Assembly: GCA_039720395.1 (NCBI GenBank)
Contig: CM077824.1
Coordinates: 18,499,046-18,563,045, forward strand
Length of the DNA stretch: 64,000 nucleotides
Origin: Liquidambar formosana
Taxonomy: Eukaryota > Streptophyta > Magnoliopsida > Saxifragales > Altingiaceae
Direction: 5' to 3'
Shown: piece after piece, positions 12,265-23,054 of the stretch
Position numbering within the stretch: the first letter of the stretch is position 1
Layout of the letters: each line of letters opens with the position of its first letter
The notes under the pieces: model-generated
Told to the model about the DNA's origin: nothing
The model's database searches: none
Seen by the model: only the letters and a program-made list of their open reading frames with translations
Position numbers and translations under genes: made by a program

Positions 12265-13260
12265 AAATATGTGGGGGGAAAATTCCAACGATGAGGTTCT
12301 TCTTGGAATTTTCCTCCTTCTTCAAAGTGGTTCTGACTGAGCTAGAGAATTACAATCTTCCTCTGATATAGTTTACAACTTATATGCCCCTTAGCCTTGA
12401 ATTTTTGTCACTTGATACAGTCCTTTCCAGTTTAGCCCTAGATTGCCTGCCTTGACCTCTCTTGTGTTTTCAAATATTTGATGAAGTACAAGATCGCCAA
12501 TTTAAAAGGAACGATTCTTCAGCTTTTTGTTTTATTGCTTCATTAGCTACTGGTGATATTGGGCTAAATGGATGAGTGTGAGTTCTCATTGTTCCTCAAC
12601 GAAATCTTTCTTAAGTCTAAGGCAGAAATCATTTTGCTCTTCGTCAAGCTCGGACTTGAGAGTTGGCATGGTTATTTTAGGCGAGATGACAACTTTAGTG
12701 CCGTATGCGAGGGGCATCTCACTCGTAGAGCATCTTGGAGTTGTGCAGTATACCCACATAACACCTAGGAGCTCTTCCACCTAACAACCTTTGGCTTCCT
12801 CTAATATTTTCTTGAGTGAATCTAAGATATTCCTGTTAGCATTCTCAACATGACCATTGCTTAGAAGATACAGCGAATTGGAATGGTGCATAGTGATATA
12901 AGTTCAGAGCACAGATTGAGCACACGCTTGTTAGTAAATTGTGTGCCTATTATCAGTAACGATAACTCTGGGTATTCCTAAATCGACAAATTATGTTCTT
13001 CCATATAAATTTCTTCAAATTGGATTATTTTATGACGACATTTGCTTCGGATTTGATCCACTTAGTAAAATAATCAGTGGTAACTAGCAATAGTTCTTTC
13101 TGAGTTAGTGTCATTGGTAAAGGTCCGACGATATCCAACCTATTAATATTCAATTCACCACATTGACACACTCATCAAACCGGATAACTATATCAATTAG
13201 CAAATTTGGTTGAAATCCAACCAGTTTGAACTTTCTTTTTCATTTCTTGATTATTCTTTA
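12265..13260 (-). pseudogene. Ty3/gypsy integrase fragment (copy 2)
   Basis: On the minus strand 13000-13260 encodes degenerate integrase core sequence including LDIVGPLPMT and LLVTTDYFTKWIKSEAN. Then 12586-12780 gives VMWVYCTTPRCSTSEMPLAYG and the post-core helix KITMPTLKSELDEEQND. A degenerate LNWKGLYQVTKI stretch follows near 12420-12440. Multiple frameshifts and stops make it inactive. The end region repeats 6361-6810 in direct orientation. About 30 bp after this remnant a gag leader begins, so an integrase end and a gag start lie next to each other with only a stub of LTR between them. Confidence 0.8.
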
Positions 13261-13580
13261 TAGGAAAGAAATATCCTCATTCACTATATAGGCTATATGC
13301 GTTGCATTCTCGATTTTGGAGCAACTACACGGTCAACATAACTCTCTTTGCCCCATCCTCTCCTCCTCTGCCATTACCATTTACTCAACTCTCAAGGCAT
13401 AGGGTTCTCTCTATACTACACTTTTATCTTTGTCCCCTTTCTTTGACTCAATTAATTACCTCTCACATCATCATCCCCTTAACTTTGCCTACTAAAACCC
13501 AAAATCCTCTTTACCTTTGGATATTGTCTCATCATTCTAGGGACCCCATACTCGATCATTCCCACAAACAAAGGCAATAC
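13261..13580. other. Short unassigned stretch between gypsy remnant and duplicated transposon body
   Basis: C-rich leader-like sequence. The frame 13302-13649 has no recognisable motif. No gene is called. Confidence 0.4.
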
Positions 13581-13997
13581 AGTATCAAACATTTTTTAGA
13601 TGGCACACAAAAAATAAAAAATAGTGATAGTAGAACCTTCCAAGTGTAAAGATTTATCAAATTGAGTTGAAGAAGAAGACAATGAAATAGTGCCTACGAG
13701 AAAGGTTGATAGAACTTTAAGAGAAAGAGATAAGAAGAAGAAAATAACTAATGCAAAACTCTTATGTAGAATAATAAGGGATATGGAAAGTGTCAAAAGT
13801 CATTCGCATCACTTTTCAGAGATGTTAAAGTTTTAGTACAAGCGATTGCCACGAGTACGAAGCGTATCATTACTGAAGATAGAAAATAACATGATAAAGT
13901 GAAAGGAATAACGTACATGTATCTCCCCAAGACATTTCTATAATTTCAAAACTCCCGATACCTATAAGCAAAGCCAAATTTATACCCACACCTACTC

Positions 13998-14228
13998 GTG
14001 GTTTTAAATTCCGGCGACATGTACCCAAGTACGTTTTTGAAGTGTTTGCTCCGACTTCCCAACCTCTTCAGTTCCAGTTTCAATAGTATATTCTCATCGG
14101 TTTCACCGCACAACTCTCCCATGTCGAAATGGCAAATCTTGCCATTCAAAGATGGCTCCGCAACAACGATGCTACAAGCCGTGATATGTTTATGCACTAG
14201 ACCAATATTTCGTCTCGTGCACCTACTC
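13998..14228 (-). pseudogene. Protein-kinase-like gene fragment, 222 bp plus a 9-bp direct repeat
   Basis: The minus-strand frame reads GLVHKHITACSIVV, then KICHFDMGEL, then VLGYMSPEF. Order and spacing match the catalytic loop (HRDIxxxN), the DFG region and the GYxAPE activation segment of receptor-like kinases, but the catalytic Asp and the DFG are altered, so it cannot be an active kinase. The piece is present only in tandem copy 1 and is bounded by CACCTACTC (13989-13997 and 14220-14228). Either a 222-bp gene fragment was inserted with a 9-bp duplication, or copy 2 lost it by deletion between two 9-bp repeats. No terminal inverted repeats are seen. Confidence 0.55.
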
Positions 14229-15679
14229 AAAATTCATCACCTATCATAATTAGCAATTCTAATTTTGATATTCAAATTTTTTCAGTACTATCTGCATTTG
14301 TTATCGCATATAAATAGTCGTGGTTAAAACATTTCACAATCCTCACCCACATGATGCATTATCATACACGGATACTTGTCCATGCTCTAGATCTGTCGTC
14401 TAACTACGAATAGTTCAACAATGAATTGCTAAGCTGTTGAAGCTATCACCTTCCGATGCTGCAATGGCTAAAAATAGGAAATGAAATGTGCATAAGGGGA
14501 AAGAAAAGGAGCGCAATGGAAAAGAGAAGTTGCACTGTTGCACTTACACATCATCACTGATAGAGAAAGGCAGGATCTTCTAATAAGTGCCGAACATGAC
14601 TTACAATCTGTCTATGCTTTTATATTTGACAAATCATTGCTTAGAAGTGATGAGCTTGTCTAAATAGACAGTGCACATGCACAAAGGGGTTATTTCTATT
14701 CCTTAGAATCGAGGAGGTGGATCACCTCACCAATCATAGATTTTGTGGTTTTCAATCTCACTACGGCTAAGAAGGAAAACTCTTCTCCATATATATGCAC
14801 GTAGTATCTGCCAACGCATTTCTCACAACACCAAATAAAAGCAATAAAGCATCAAACATTTTTAAGATAGCATACAAAAAATCAAAAGCAGTGATGGCAG
14901 AACCTTTCGGGTGAAAAGATTTATCAGATTGTACTGAAGAAGAAGACAATGAAACAATGCCCACGAAAAAGGCTAAAAGAGCTTTCAGAAAAAGTGATAG
15001 AAAGAAGAAAATAACTAATGCAAAATACTTATCTGGGTTAATAAGGGATATGGAAAGTGTCAAAAGTAATTTGGCATCACTTTTCAGATATGTTAAAGTT
15101 TTAATACAAGCGATTTGCCATGAGTACGAAGCGTATCATTACTGAAGATTGAAAAAAACATGATAAAGTGAAAGAGACAATGTATATGTAGCTCTCCAAG
15201 ACATTTGTATAATTTCGAAACTCTCGAGACCCGTAAGCAAAGCCAAATTTACACTCACACCTACTCAAAATTCGTTACCTATCATAATCAACAGTTTCGA
15301 TTCCAAAATTCAAATTCTATTAATACCATCTGCATTTGCTATATCATATAAACAGTCGTGGTTGAAGCATATCTACAATCCTCACCCACAGAATGCATTA
15401 TCATCCACGGATACTTATCTATGCTTAAGATCTATCATCCAACTGCGAGCAGTTCAACAACGAATTGCTAGGTTGTTGAAGCTTTCACCTTCCGATAATG
15501 TAGTGGCTACAAATAGGAAATGAAAAGTGCACAAGGGGAAGGAAAGGAGCACGATAGAAAAGAGAAGTTGCACATCACTGATAGAGAAATGTAGGATCTT
15601 CCAATAAGTACCAAGCATGACTTACAATCCGTCCATGCTTTTATATTTAATAAATCGTTGCTTGGAAGTGATGAGCTTG

Positions 15680-16149
15680 TCCAGATAAAGAGTACACATG
15701 CACAAAGACTTGATTTCTGTTCCTTAGAACTGAGGGGGTCAATCATCTCACTAATCATAGATTTGGTGGTTTTCAATCTCACTACAGCTGGGAAGGAAAC
15801 CTATCCCCAGCTGGGAAGGAAACCTATCCCCCATAGGCCCCATACATAAGTACATGGTAACTACCAACACACTTTTCGCAACAAATCTTGGCTGACAACT
15901 TCCATGGCGCAATATTCCAACCACTACAGGGAAAAAGATTGGTACATGGGTAATTTGAACAAATGTTATACGATTTATATTCCTATCAACAACTTCAACA
16001 TACATTGGTTCTTATGCGTTATCAAATTAAGAGTATGCAATGTACAAATTTTGGATTCTTTCACCACACTGGGTAGAAATAATGAAAGAGAATGCTTAAT
16101 TAAGATAGTGATAGAATTTTGTAATAACTTTTTTCCTTATATTTATGGG
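15680..16149 (+). pseudogene. C48 (Ulp1-like) cysteine protease fragment of a transposon
   Basis: The open frame 15904-16152 encodes YTIYIPINNFNIHWFLCVIK followed by VQILDSFTTLG. This is the His-Trp and Asp part of the catalytic core of the Ulp1/SENP family (I-P-I-N...HW...V-x-x-LDS). The upstream segment LDFCSLELRGSIISLIIDLV is the usual pre-core helix. The catalytic Cys (normally in a Q-x-D/S-C-G motif downstream) is absent because the frame ends at 16152, where an LTR-like sequence starts. In plants such domains are common in Mutator-like and CACTA transposons; here the tandem arrangement and decay indicate a remnant, not a host SUMO protease. Confidence 0.7.
15786..15833 (+). repeat. Two tandem copies of a 24-bp unit
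   Basis: The unit AGCTGGGAAGGAAACCTATC plus three or four C occurs twice back to back. It lies in the C48-like coding segment and helps break its reading frame. Confidence 0.9.
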
Positions 16150-17081
16150 TGAAAATTCCCCACGTAGCCATGTGGCTAGATAACAGGGTACAACCGATAT
16201 TTTAGAAAAAGATAGCCATTTAGGGTTGACTCAACGAACAAAGCATTTATGAGGAATAATAATTATAACTCTTAGACGTTTGATGTGATGGCTGTAGTAA
16301 TAACACTCACATGGGAGGACGAAGCGGCGTGTAGTAAGTCAAGCATTAATGAAGAAACGACAAGAGTTTAATCATGAAGGCTAGAACAACACAGATAGGT
16401 CTAAGCTAAAGAGGACGGATATAAGAAAACATTAGATCAGATCAGCTTTAAATGCCAACTGATTATTAATGAAAGAGTACAGCTGAGGGTGCGACCCCAA
16501 GAATGGTTCTTTGGTATGACCAAGAGCACAACTCTTTGGTATAACCAAGAGTACAGCTTAATAGCACAGCTTATAGTACGGATCCAAAATAGCATGACAT
16601 TTGAGTAGACGAGAAGCATACCACCATGGAAGAAGCCATGAAAATCTCTTGCCATGTAAGCTTAGAATAATAGTCCAAAATAGCAGACATACTCTAAACA
16701 ACGCACGTGAATGCGAATATCGATAACTACGATGGTTGCAAGCAATGTGATGGAACGTCCCACAATGAAGATGGGGGAATTTTAAGGATGATAACATATG
16801 TCCCATCCTTGGAAACCTTAGAACCTCAATGATGAGATATAAATAGGGTTATCAATAACCCGTAAAGGCATGCACATCTAATTCAAGAAAAATATATCTT
16901 TCTCTTTTTGGGTCTATCTTGACTTGAGCGTTAGAAAACTTTTTGCAAGTTCCAACCCAACTTAGACGAGAAAAGGGCAGAAAGAACCAGAAGAAGATTG
17001 TGATTCTCCGGCTTAGTCAACACCACTTTGAAGGAAGAAAGTTTTAAGAGGAACCTCATCACTGAAAAAAATTTTCCCACA
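16150..17081 (+). mobile_element. LTR-like sequence (probable solo LTR)
   Basis: It starts TGAAAATTCCCCACG directly at the point where the C48 frame stops, and ends AATTTTCCCACA. Near the right end is TTGACTTGAGCGTTAGA, a type of motif seen in the R/U5 region of many plant gypsy LTRs. The last 100 bp are the reverse complement of the ends of the two minus-strand gypsy remnants (6385-6480 and 12271-12360). No matching 5-bp target duplication was found (ATGGG left, CCTGC right), so the ends are tentative. Confidence 0.5.
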
Positions 17082-17458
17082 CCTGCCCTTCAATTAAACC
17101 TTCATTCTTTAAATCTAATAGGGTGAAGAGTAATGGTGTTTAGCGGCAAAAGAATATACATTAATTTGTAAATGAATTTAAGTGGATGATTGGATCAATG
17201 GGATTAATTGCCAACCTTAAATGAAGTGGGGAATGTTATTCCATCCTGTTTATGGAGCATCATCGTTAGCGCTTACATTACTTTGTATAGTGCTTAGAAC
17301 TAAGAAAAAAAACAACAAATATTAAGGAACACATCTATGATTCGATCTCAACTAGCACTTCTCTCAAGGTGGGAGACTGTGATGGCGATGGCATATGGGA
17401 CTGCCGGTGACGATGTATGGGGTATTGGGTCTCAGAGACTTGAATAAAGCCACCTACA
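17082..17458. other. Short spacer, no gene recognised
   Basis: No coding motif and no clear repeat structure was seen between the LTR-like sequence and the next inverted-repeat element. Confidence 0.4.
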
Positions 17459-18017
17459 TAGGGATGGCAATGAAGCGGGTTTGGGACGGGACACTCTTAT
17501 CCCAACCCCACCTACGAAACTAAAACCTTGTCCTAATCCTGGCACGACCCCACATCGGGGCAGGGCGAGGCAAGGGGACAAGATTACAACAAAAAGAGGG
17601 GCAATGTGGGTACCCATAGGAAAAAATCTTCAAATGTTCAATTGCAAGATAGAACACGTACATGGCTAAACATATTTGGTATGCGTGCTTGTACAAACAT
17701 TTTTTCATCTGTTTGTAGTAGTACACAACGTTTTACCAAAGGCAATTACCATTAGTCCTACATTGGGAATTAATGGTAATGAACTATGAATAACTTGCAT
17801 ATAAAATGCACATTATATATGGAATTTTGATATAATTAATAGTATATAGGGCAGGGCAGACTGAGTATAGCAATTCGTAGAACTGTCCTAAACCCGATTT
17901 AGGTTAAAGATGTAAAGCTTATTCCTATCCCACTCATGCTTATATGTATACCATCCCCATCCTATTAAGATCAGGACAAAGCAGTTCTCTAACAAACCCG
18001 TCCCATTACTATCCCTA
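17459..18017. mobile_element. hAT-type non-autonomous element (MITE)
   Basis: The left end TAGGGATGGCAATGAAGCGG and the right end, read as its reverse complement TAGGGATAGTAATGGGACGG, form imperfect terminal inverted repeats. They are of the TAGGGxTGGCAA type widespread in plant hAT derivatives. The interior has GGGCAGGGC-rich patches and no transposase coding. An 8-bp target duplication is not evident. Confidence 0.6.
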
Positions 18018-18144
18018 GTCATCGCTTGTATTAGTGGGATATGAGGTACGTTGGATAAATGCAAGGGATACAACCCCCTAATGCATGGTACTGATACAAC
18101 TCATATCAACATATGCTAATAGGAAAATAACCGTATATATATAT

Positions 18145-20500
18145 AGTCCTTTTATTATCAAGTGCATTTTATGTAATTTTGCATCAAGTGCACTCCAAAA
18201 ATCTTAACCGCGATACATATTTTTTGAAACTAACCGTTGGATTAGATAGCCTTCTCATGTAGGGCGATCCATGCCATAAATCAAGTTGATCCGAGACCGA
18301 TTATGTAGACACCCCATTTTTCATCCCCTTCCATTTGACCTTTCCACCTTAGGAGTATTATCACATGTAAGTTTTTGCATCATTTTGGCACCAAACCTTT
18401 TTAGTTAAACTCTATACATCCCAAATAATTCATGGTGGCTCAAAGTGGTTTAGTCTTGATAGCTAATAAGAACTTTTGCGACTTTGAGAGTATTTATGTC
18501 ATTTTACTTGCATAGCTCTTGTTCGGTATCCAATTCCCGCCAAATTCATCCCAAGATGATCCTAATGTCCTTAGGATTTCATTTGTAAGCTTGGTTTAAA
18601 GTTTGGTTAGCATTGGATATGGTTTAGTTAAGAATGATCCAAAGGAGGCTCGGTTTGACCCTATTCATTAGCCCTTCTTATAATTACTTCTTAATTTAGT
18701 CTAATTTATTCAAATTAATGCTTCATTAATGTCAATTGAGTCTTAATTAATGTGTTTCAATTTTTAAAATCATCTTTGGAAGAGTTTGGTTGCAACCATG
18801 ACTCCATTAGGGTTCAAATCCTAAAGTTGCCTTAGTGAACCCAATTGATTCCAATGAGCCATCTAGGCTTAACCCTTAACTAATTAACCAAATGTGGCTT
18901 AATTAGAAGTGTTTTAGGCTGATATTAAGTAGGGAATTGAGCCGTGGTTGTTTTAAGTCTAGAATCAATGAATTTGGACTTGAAACGGACTCGATACATA
19001 GCCTTAATGGATAAGAAAGCACAAATGGAAGCAAAAAGAAGCAAAAAAAACCCCCCCTAGTGGCCATATGGCCACTCAAGGCTGCCCAAACGGCCACTAC
19101 TAGGTGACCAAATGGCCACCAAGGGTACCCAGTTGGTCACCCAGGTCATTTGGCTTATCTCTTCATTTTTTGATATTATCTCCGAATTAACTCGGATTTT
19201 CTCCGCATTTTTTAGGAAGTTTGAGATAGAAATCAACTCTTGAGGATCATTTTGAGCCTTTGGATCATTCCTAACCTAGATTTAATCCTATCCCTCTATT
19301 CTACCCACCCTCTAACTATAAATAGAGGTCCTTCCCTCCTTCATTCTACACCAAGTCTTAGTAGAGTTTTCCTAAGCAACTGAAGAGCTTGAGTTCTTGA
19401 GTGTGGGGCGAACATTCTTATTAGTATCTTCTCACTTCAGACTCATTTTAAGAAGAGCTTGGGCTCAATATTTAGTGGGGACATTCTTTATTAGTACCCT
19501 CTAGCTACCGACCCATTCTAGCAAGCTAGGAGGCACCAGAACTCTGCCCAACTTCTGATTCCCAACCTTAGGCTCTTAAATAGAACCTTGCCTCGGTTCT
19601 ATCAGGTATAACTCTTAACCTTTGTTCATAATGTTCTAATTTATGCCATGGTATAATTGCTAATGTGATATTGCATGTTCCCCTGAGTTTTGTTGTTCTT
19701 AGGATTTTATCAGCTTTTAATCCTAAATCAAACTAGTTTATCAAACCAAAGTTGTTTTTATCAGAGAAAGTTGCTTTTCAAAGTAAGAGTTTGATTATGG
19801 ATTGGAATCTAATAGAGTCCTACGAGGAGTGAAACTCTTCCCCTAAATGATTTGTTCGAACTACATAGACTTTGATCTTCATCTGAAGTATGTAGGCCGC
19901 TCACTTGAGTTTAAGTCCAACTTAGCTTAGTTTTTATCTTTTAATTTTCATTATTTCTAGTTATTATGCATGGTTGAAATCAATTAAGCCCAATTAATAA
20001 ATAAGATCGATTTATCAGGCAAAATGGGTGCCTACAAGCCATGGCCTGAAACCTTCTTATTTCGTAACCCAGCCCCCGAATCCTTATTTTTGGTTCAAGA
20101 CTTGCCTATTTTCTATTAGGTGGAGTCAAACTTGTTTTTGCAAAACAAATCTTTTAGTGGTTTCCTTGTGCCCTAAAAATGGGGTGGCGACTCCCTTGCT
20201 TTTTGAAACTCTTTTAAGAGTGGAATGGAACTTGATTCCCCCGAGTCAATTTTCAGCGTCCACAAATTGCTATTTGATCCAAAACTTATATTTTTCAATC
20301 AATAACAATCGCTCATTTATGGACATTTGTGGATGAAGCAGTTTTTAATCTCGGATTAACATGATTTTTGGCATACATTACCTACATATGAATCAAAATT
20401 AATCCAACGGTTGATTTCAAAAAATATAAGTCGCGGTTAAGAGTTTTGGAGTACACTTGATGCAAAGTTACATCAAGTGCACTTAATAATAAAATTACTC
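18145..20500. mobile_element. Inverted-repeat element in a TA microsatellite, interrupted by an LTR
   Basis: Left arm 18145-18245 and right arm 20396-20500 are imperfect reverse complements over about 100 bp. Shared blocks are TTTTATTAT, AAGTGCA, TTGCATCAAGTG and CTTAACCGCGA. Beyond these, further arm similarity (ATGTAGG..ATGCCA.AAATCA) continues to about 18303 on the left and about 20330 on the right. Without the intervening LTR-like sequence the element would be about 400 bp. Both ends abut TATATATA tracts. Confidence 0.75.
18304..20264 (+). mobile_element. Probable solo LTR (gypsy-type) inside the 18145 element
   Basis: It begins TGTAGACACCCCATTTTTCA, a very common plant gypsy LTR start, in the middle of the palindromic element. 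Likely ends are GGTGCCTACA at 20036 or, more probably, GGCGACTCCC...CAGCGTCCACA at 20264. TATA-like CTATAAATAGAGG at 19316-19328 would be the LTR promoter. GGCCATATGGCC-type palindromic patches occur at 19055-19120. No matching target duplication was identified, so the right end is uncertain. Confidence 0.6.
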
Positions 20501-20569
20501 TATATATATACATATATGTATATGTATATAGATATGTGTATATGGATATATGGATATATATACATATAT

Positions 20570-20656
<87 letters not shown>
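20501..20656. repeat. TA-rich microsatellite between two inverted-repeat elements
   Basis: About 150 bp consist of TATATA, TATACATA and ATGTATATG units. Open frames here translate as YIYIYI-type repeats on both strands and are not genes. Confidence 0.95.
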
Positions 20657-21143
20657 CAGTTTTGTTCCTATAAGCTGAAGCTGATCAGATGGTATATCAG
20701 CGTGTGCCATCACAGCCCTCCATTCAAATTTGCCTTGCATCAATGGCTCAGGTCTATTCCCCTACAAAGTTGACATCTCTGCTCTTTCCTCATCCCATCA
20801 CGTCATCTCTCTCCTCTCTCTCTCCTCTACATAGACCAAATGGGTTATATTTCTCTTCTCTCTCTCTCTCTCCCCTTGCTATCCAGATCACTCTTCTTCT
20901 CTTCATCGCTCTCTTCCTTTGAAATATAAGCATATCCCTTCATCAAACGCACAGAGCTGATGCCGTGAAGCTCTTCACCGCCGCCGTTGCTCCCTCCTAT
21001 CATATCATCGCACCATCGTTGCCATGAAGCTCCCTGAAGCTTCTCACCTCACCACCGGCGACCAGCTCTCTTCATCTTTCTCTCTCTTCATAGCCTGATC
21101 CACAAACGACGAACAACGAACCTCACACTACTCTTTCTCTTTT

Positions 21144-21548
21144 ATGGCATCATCACTCCCTTCATCCCAGCAAACGGAAGTGAGCTCACCGCTGCCACGC
21201 TGCTTTGACACGAACCACTGTCGCCGCTGCCTTGATATCGCCGCTTCCTCACAGCCAAGTCCCACCCGTGAGGTCAGATTTGAAACCACTAGCAACCTGA
21301 ATTTTACTCATCCAAATATCAAGAGTTTGATATTTGAAATTGTTGGAAATGAGGATTTGATTTTGGAAATTTCATGTCCTAATCTTATATTATTTGAAAT
21401 TGCTGGGTCTATAGAATGTGCCAATTTTGGATGCTCCATTCTAGCTTGTAATGGATTCTTATTGACGCTTTGTAAAACTAGTGAAATTACTATAAATGAT
21501 CGTAGATGTGGTGTCTTTCATGATCTTGATAGTAATTCATTATTTTGA
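21144..21548 (+). CDS. Unrecognised ORF, 134 aa, inside the long-TIR element
   Basis: It starts MASSLPSSQQTEVSSPL and ends before a TGA at 21548. The N-terminal half is Ser/Pro-rich low complexity. The C-terminal half contains the leucine/isoleucine-periodic stretch SLIFEIVGNEDLILEISCPN, followed by ILFEIAGSIECANFGCS. The ISCPNL...FEI rhythm is reminiscent of leucine-rich repeats found next to F-box/FBD domains, so this may be a captured host gene fragment. Similarity is weak and I cannot name a parent. The frame begins just inside the left inverted repeat, whose end could supply a promoter. Confidence 0.25.
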   Translation: MASSLPSSQQTEVSSPLPRCFDTNHCRRCLDIAASSQPSPTREVRFETTSNLNFTHPNIKSLIFEIVGNEDLILEISCPNLILFEIAGSIECANFGCSILACNGFLLTLCKTSEITINDRRCGVFHDLDSNSLF

Positions 21549-22227
21549 TCAATTTTTTATTGTTGATTCAACTAAGTAATAGCACATCGTGATCTTCCCG
21601 TATCAACTTTTCTTCTATGTAGTTACAGAGCCTATAGCTGCTTCAATCAAGCGGCCTAAGAACACAACCACACCCCCTGCTAGGCACAATTTACCTCTTT
21701 GTTGTGAAATACCCTTTCTTGGTGACACTTGGATTCACTGTAGTAACTGCTTTCGTCTCATGGACAAGCGATTCCATTAAGGACACTAATATTCTCATTG
21801 TCAAGCAATATACTGCCAGCTAAGGTTGTGCAAATGAATCAAATCGTTCGTGAATAGCTGACAAACAAGCTTTGTAATGGCTCATTTTTTAATAGTTCCA
21901 ACCTTTGTTGCCCCTTGGTAGAGTATTTTTTGCTAAATTTATCAAGCCCAAATTTATTAAGCCAAACTTGAATAGAGGAGAGAGGGAGGAGACTGTACAT
22001 CCAGTTGGGAGAGAGTTATTTGAGAGATAGAGGAGAATGCTATTGAGAGGGAAAAAAAAGAAGGATTAGTAAAAACCATTGGAAATGTCTAGTTTTAGGA
22101 GTACTTGGTTTGGGGGAATCCATATGATAAATTTTAATTTTCTCTCATTTAGTATCCAATTTGTTAATCTATCATTATAAATACTTGGTTTTGCATTAAA
22201 CTATAAACATTTTTAGTCCCTGTTTTT

Positions 22228-22395
22228 TCCATGCCTTCGTGCTCCCTGTTTTCCAAAAATCAACAAAAAAATCCGCCGGATCCGACACTCCCCGCCGGCG
22301 ACCTTGAGGTGAGTCCTCCATCTTTTAAACAATATTCCCCCTATTTTTTCCATGCCTTTGTGCTCCCTGTTTTCCAAAAATCAACAAAAAAATCC
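22228..22395 (+). repeat. Two copies of a 121-bp-spaced repeat inside the long-TIR element
   Basis: The block around TGCTCCCTGTTTTCCAAAAA, followed by TCAACAAAAAAATCC, occurs near 22240 and again near 22361. It is a local tandem duplication and is non-coding as far as can be seen. Confidence 0.9.
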
Positions 22396-22810
22396 ACTTT
22401 TGTGGTTTCATTGGATGTGGGCAAATCTACCTTGTTCATGGAGAATGAAGGAGGGGAGGAGGGAAAGGCAGCAGATCTGCCAGACTAGTAAGGGGCTTTT
22501 CGTCGGAATGGTAAGGGGCTTCCTGAATCGCGAAGTGAGAAAAGGGGCTGTAGGTTGCCAGTGGTTTTAAATCTAGCCTCACAGGTGCGAGTAGCTGTGA
22601 GGGAAAGGAGCCTCACGGCAGCGGCGATGATGCAAATGGCTGTGAGGGAGACAACCTTCATGGCAGCAGCGACGGTGCGATGATGGGATGGGAGGGAGCA
22701 GCGGCGGTGGTGAAGAGCTTCACGGCATCAGCTCTATGCATTTGACGAAGGGATATGCTTATGCTTCAGAGGAAGAGAGTGATGAAGAGAGGAAAAGTGA
22801 TCTGGAGAGC

Positions 22811-22850
<40 letters not shown>

Positions 22851-23054
22851 AGGAGAGATATAACCCATTTGGTACTATGCAGAGGAGAGGAAGAGAGGAG
22901 GGAGATGACGTGATGGGATGAGGAGGGAACAGAGATGTTAGCTTTGTAGGGGAATGGACTTGTGTCGTTGATGCAACGCAAATTTGAATGGAAGGCTGCA
23001 ATGGCACACGCTGATATACCATCCTATCAGCTTTAGCTGATAGGAACGGAACTG

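Larger units (their letters stand above)
13585..15852 (+). repeat. Tandem direct duplication, unit about 1.27 kb, of a transposon-derived body
   Basis: Sequence from about 13585 recurs from about 14845. For example GATATGGAAAGTGTCAAAAG is at 13780-13799 and again at 15047-15066, an offset of 1267 bp. Both copies contain a lysine/glutamate-rich plus-strand segment (with KKKKITNAK) and, near their ends, a leader typical of Ulp1-like transposon proteins (SLELRG..IDLVVFNLTTA at 15716-15786 and its degenerate twin near 14700-14765). Copy 1 carries an extra 231 bp relative to copy 2. The second copy runs on into the C48 protease fragment. Confidence 0.8.
20657..23054. mobile_element. 2.4-kb element with long (about 350 bp) terminal inverted repeats
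   Basis: The left arm starts CAGTTTTGTTCCTATAAGCT. The right arm, reverse-complemented, starts CAGTTCCGTTCCTATCAGCT. Similarity runs to about 20998 on the left and from about 22690 on the right, including a shared GA/CT microsatellite and GCCGTGAAGCTCTTCACC. Both ends lie in TA repeats, so the target duplication cannot be measured. Arm length suggests a Mutator-like non-autonomous element, or a large micron-type element. The interior shows no transposase; it holds one 134-codon open frame and a 121-bp internal repeat. Confidence 0.8.

Noticed and set aside
20382..20773. Open frames on both strands rich in Tyr-Ile repeats
   Set aside because: They are translations of the TA microsatellite.
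22759..23022. Minus-strand frames in the right arm of the 20657 element
   Set aside because: Reverse-complement counterparts of frames in the left arm; Ser/Leu repeats come from the GA/CT microsatellite.
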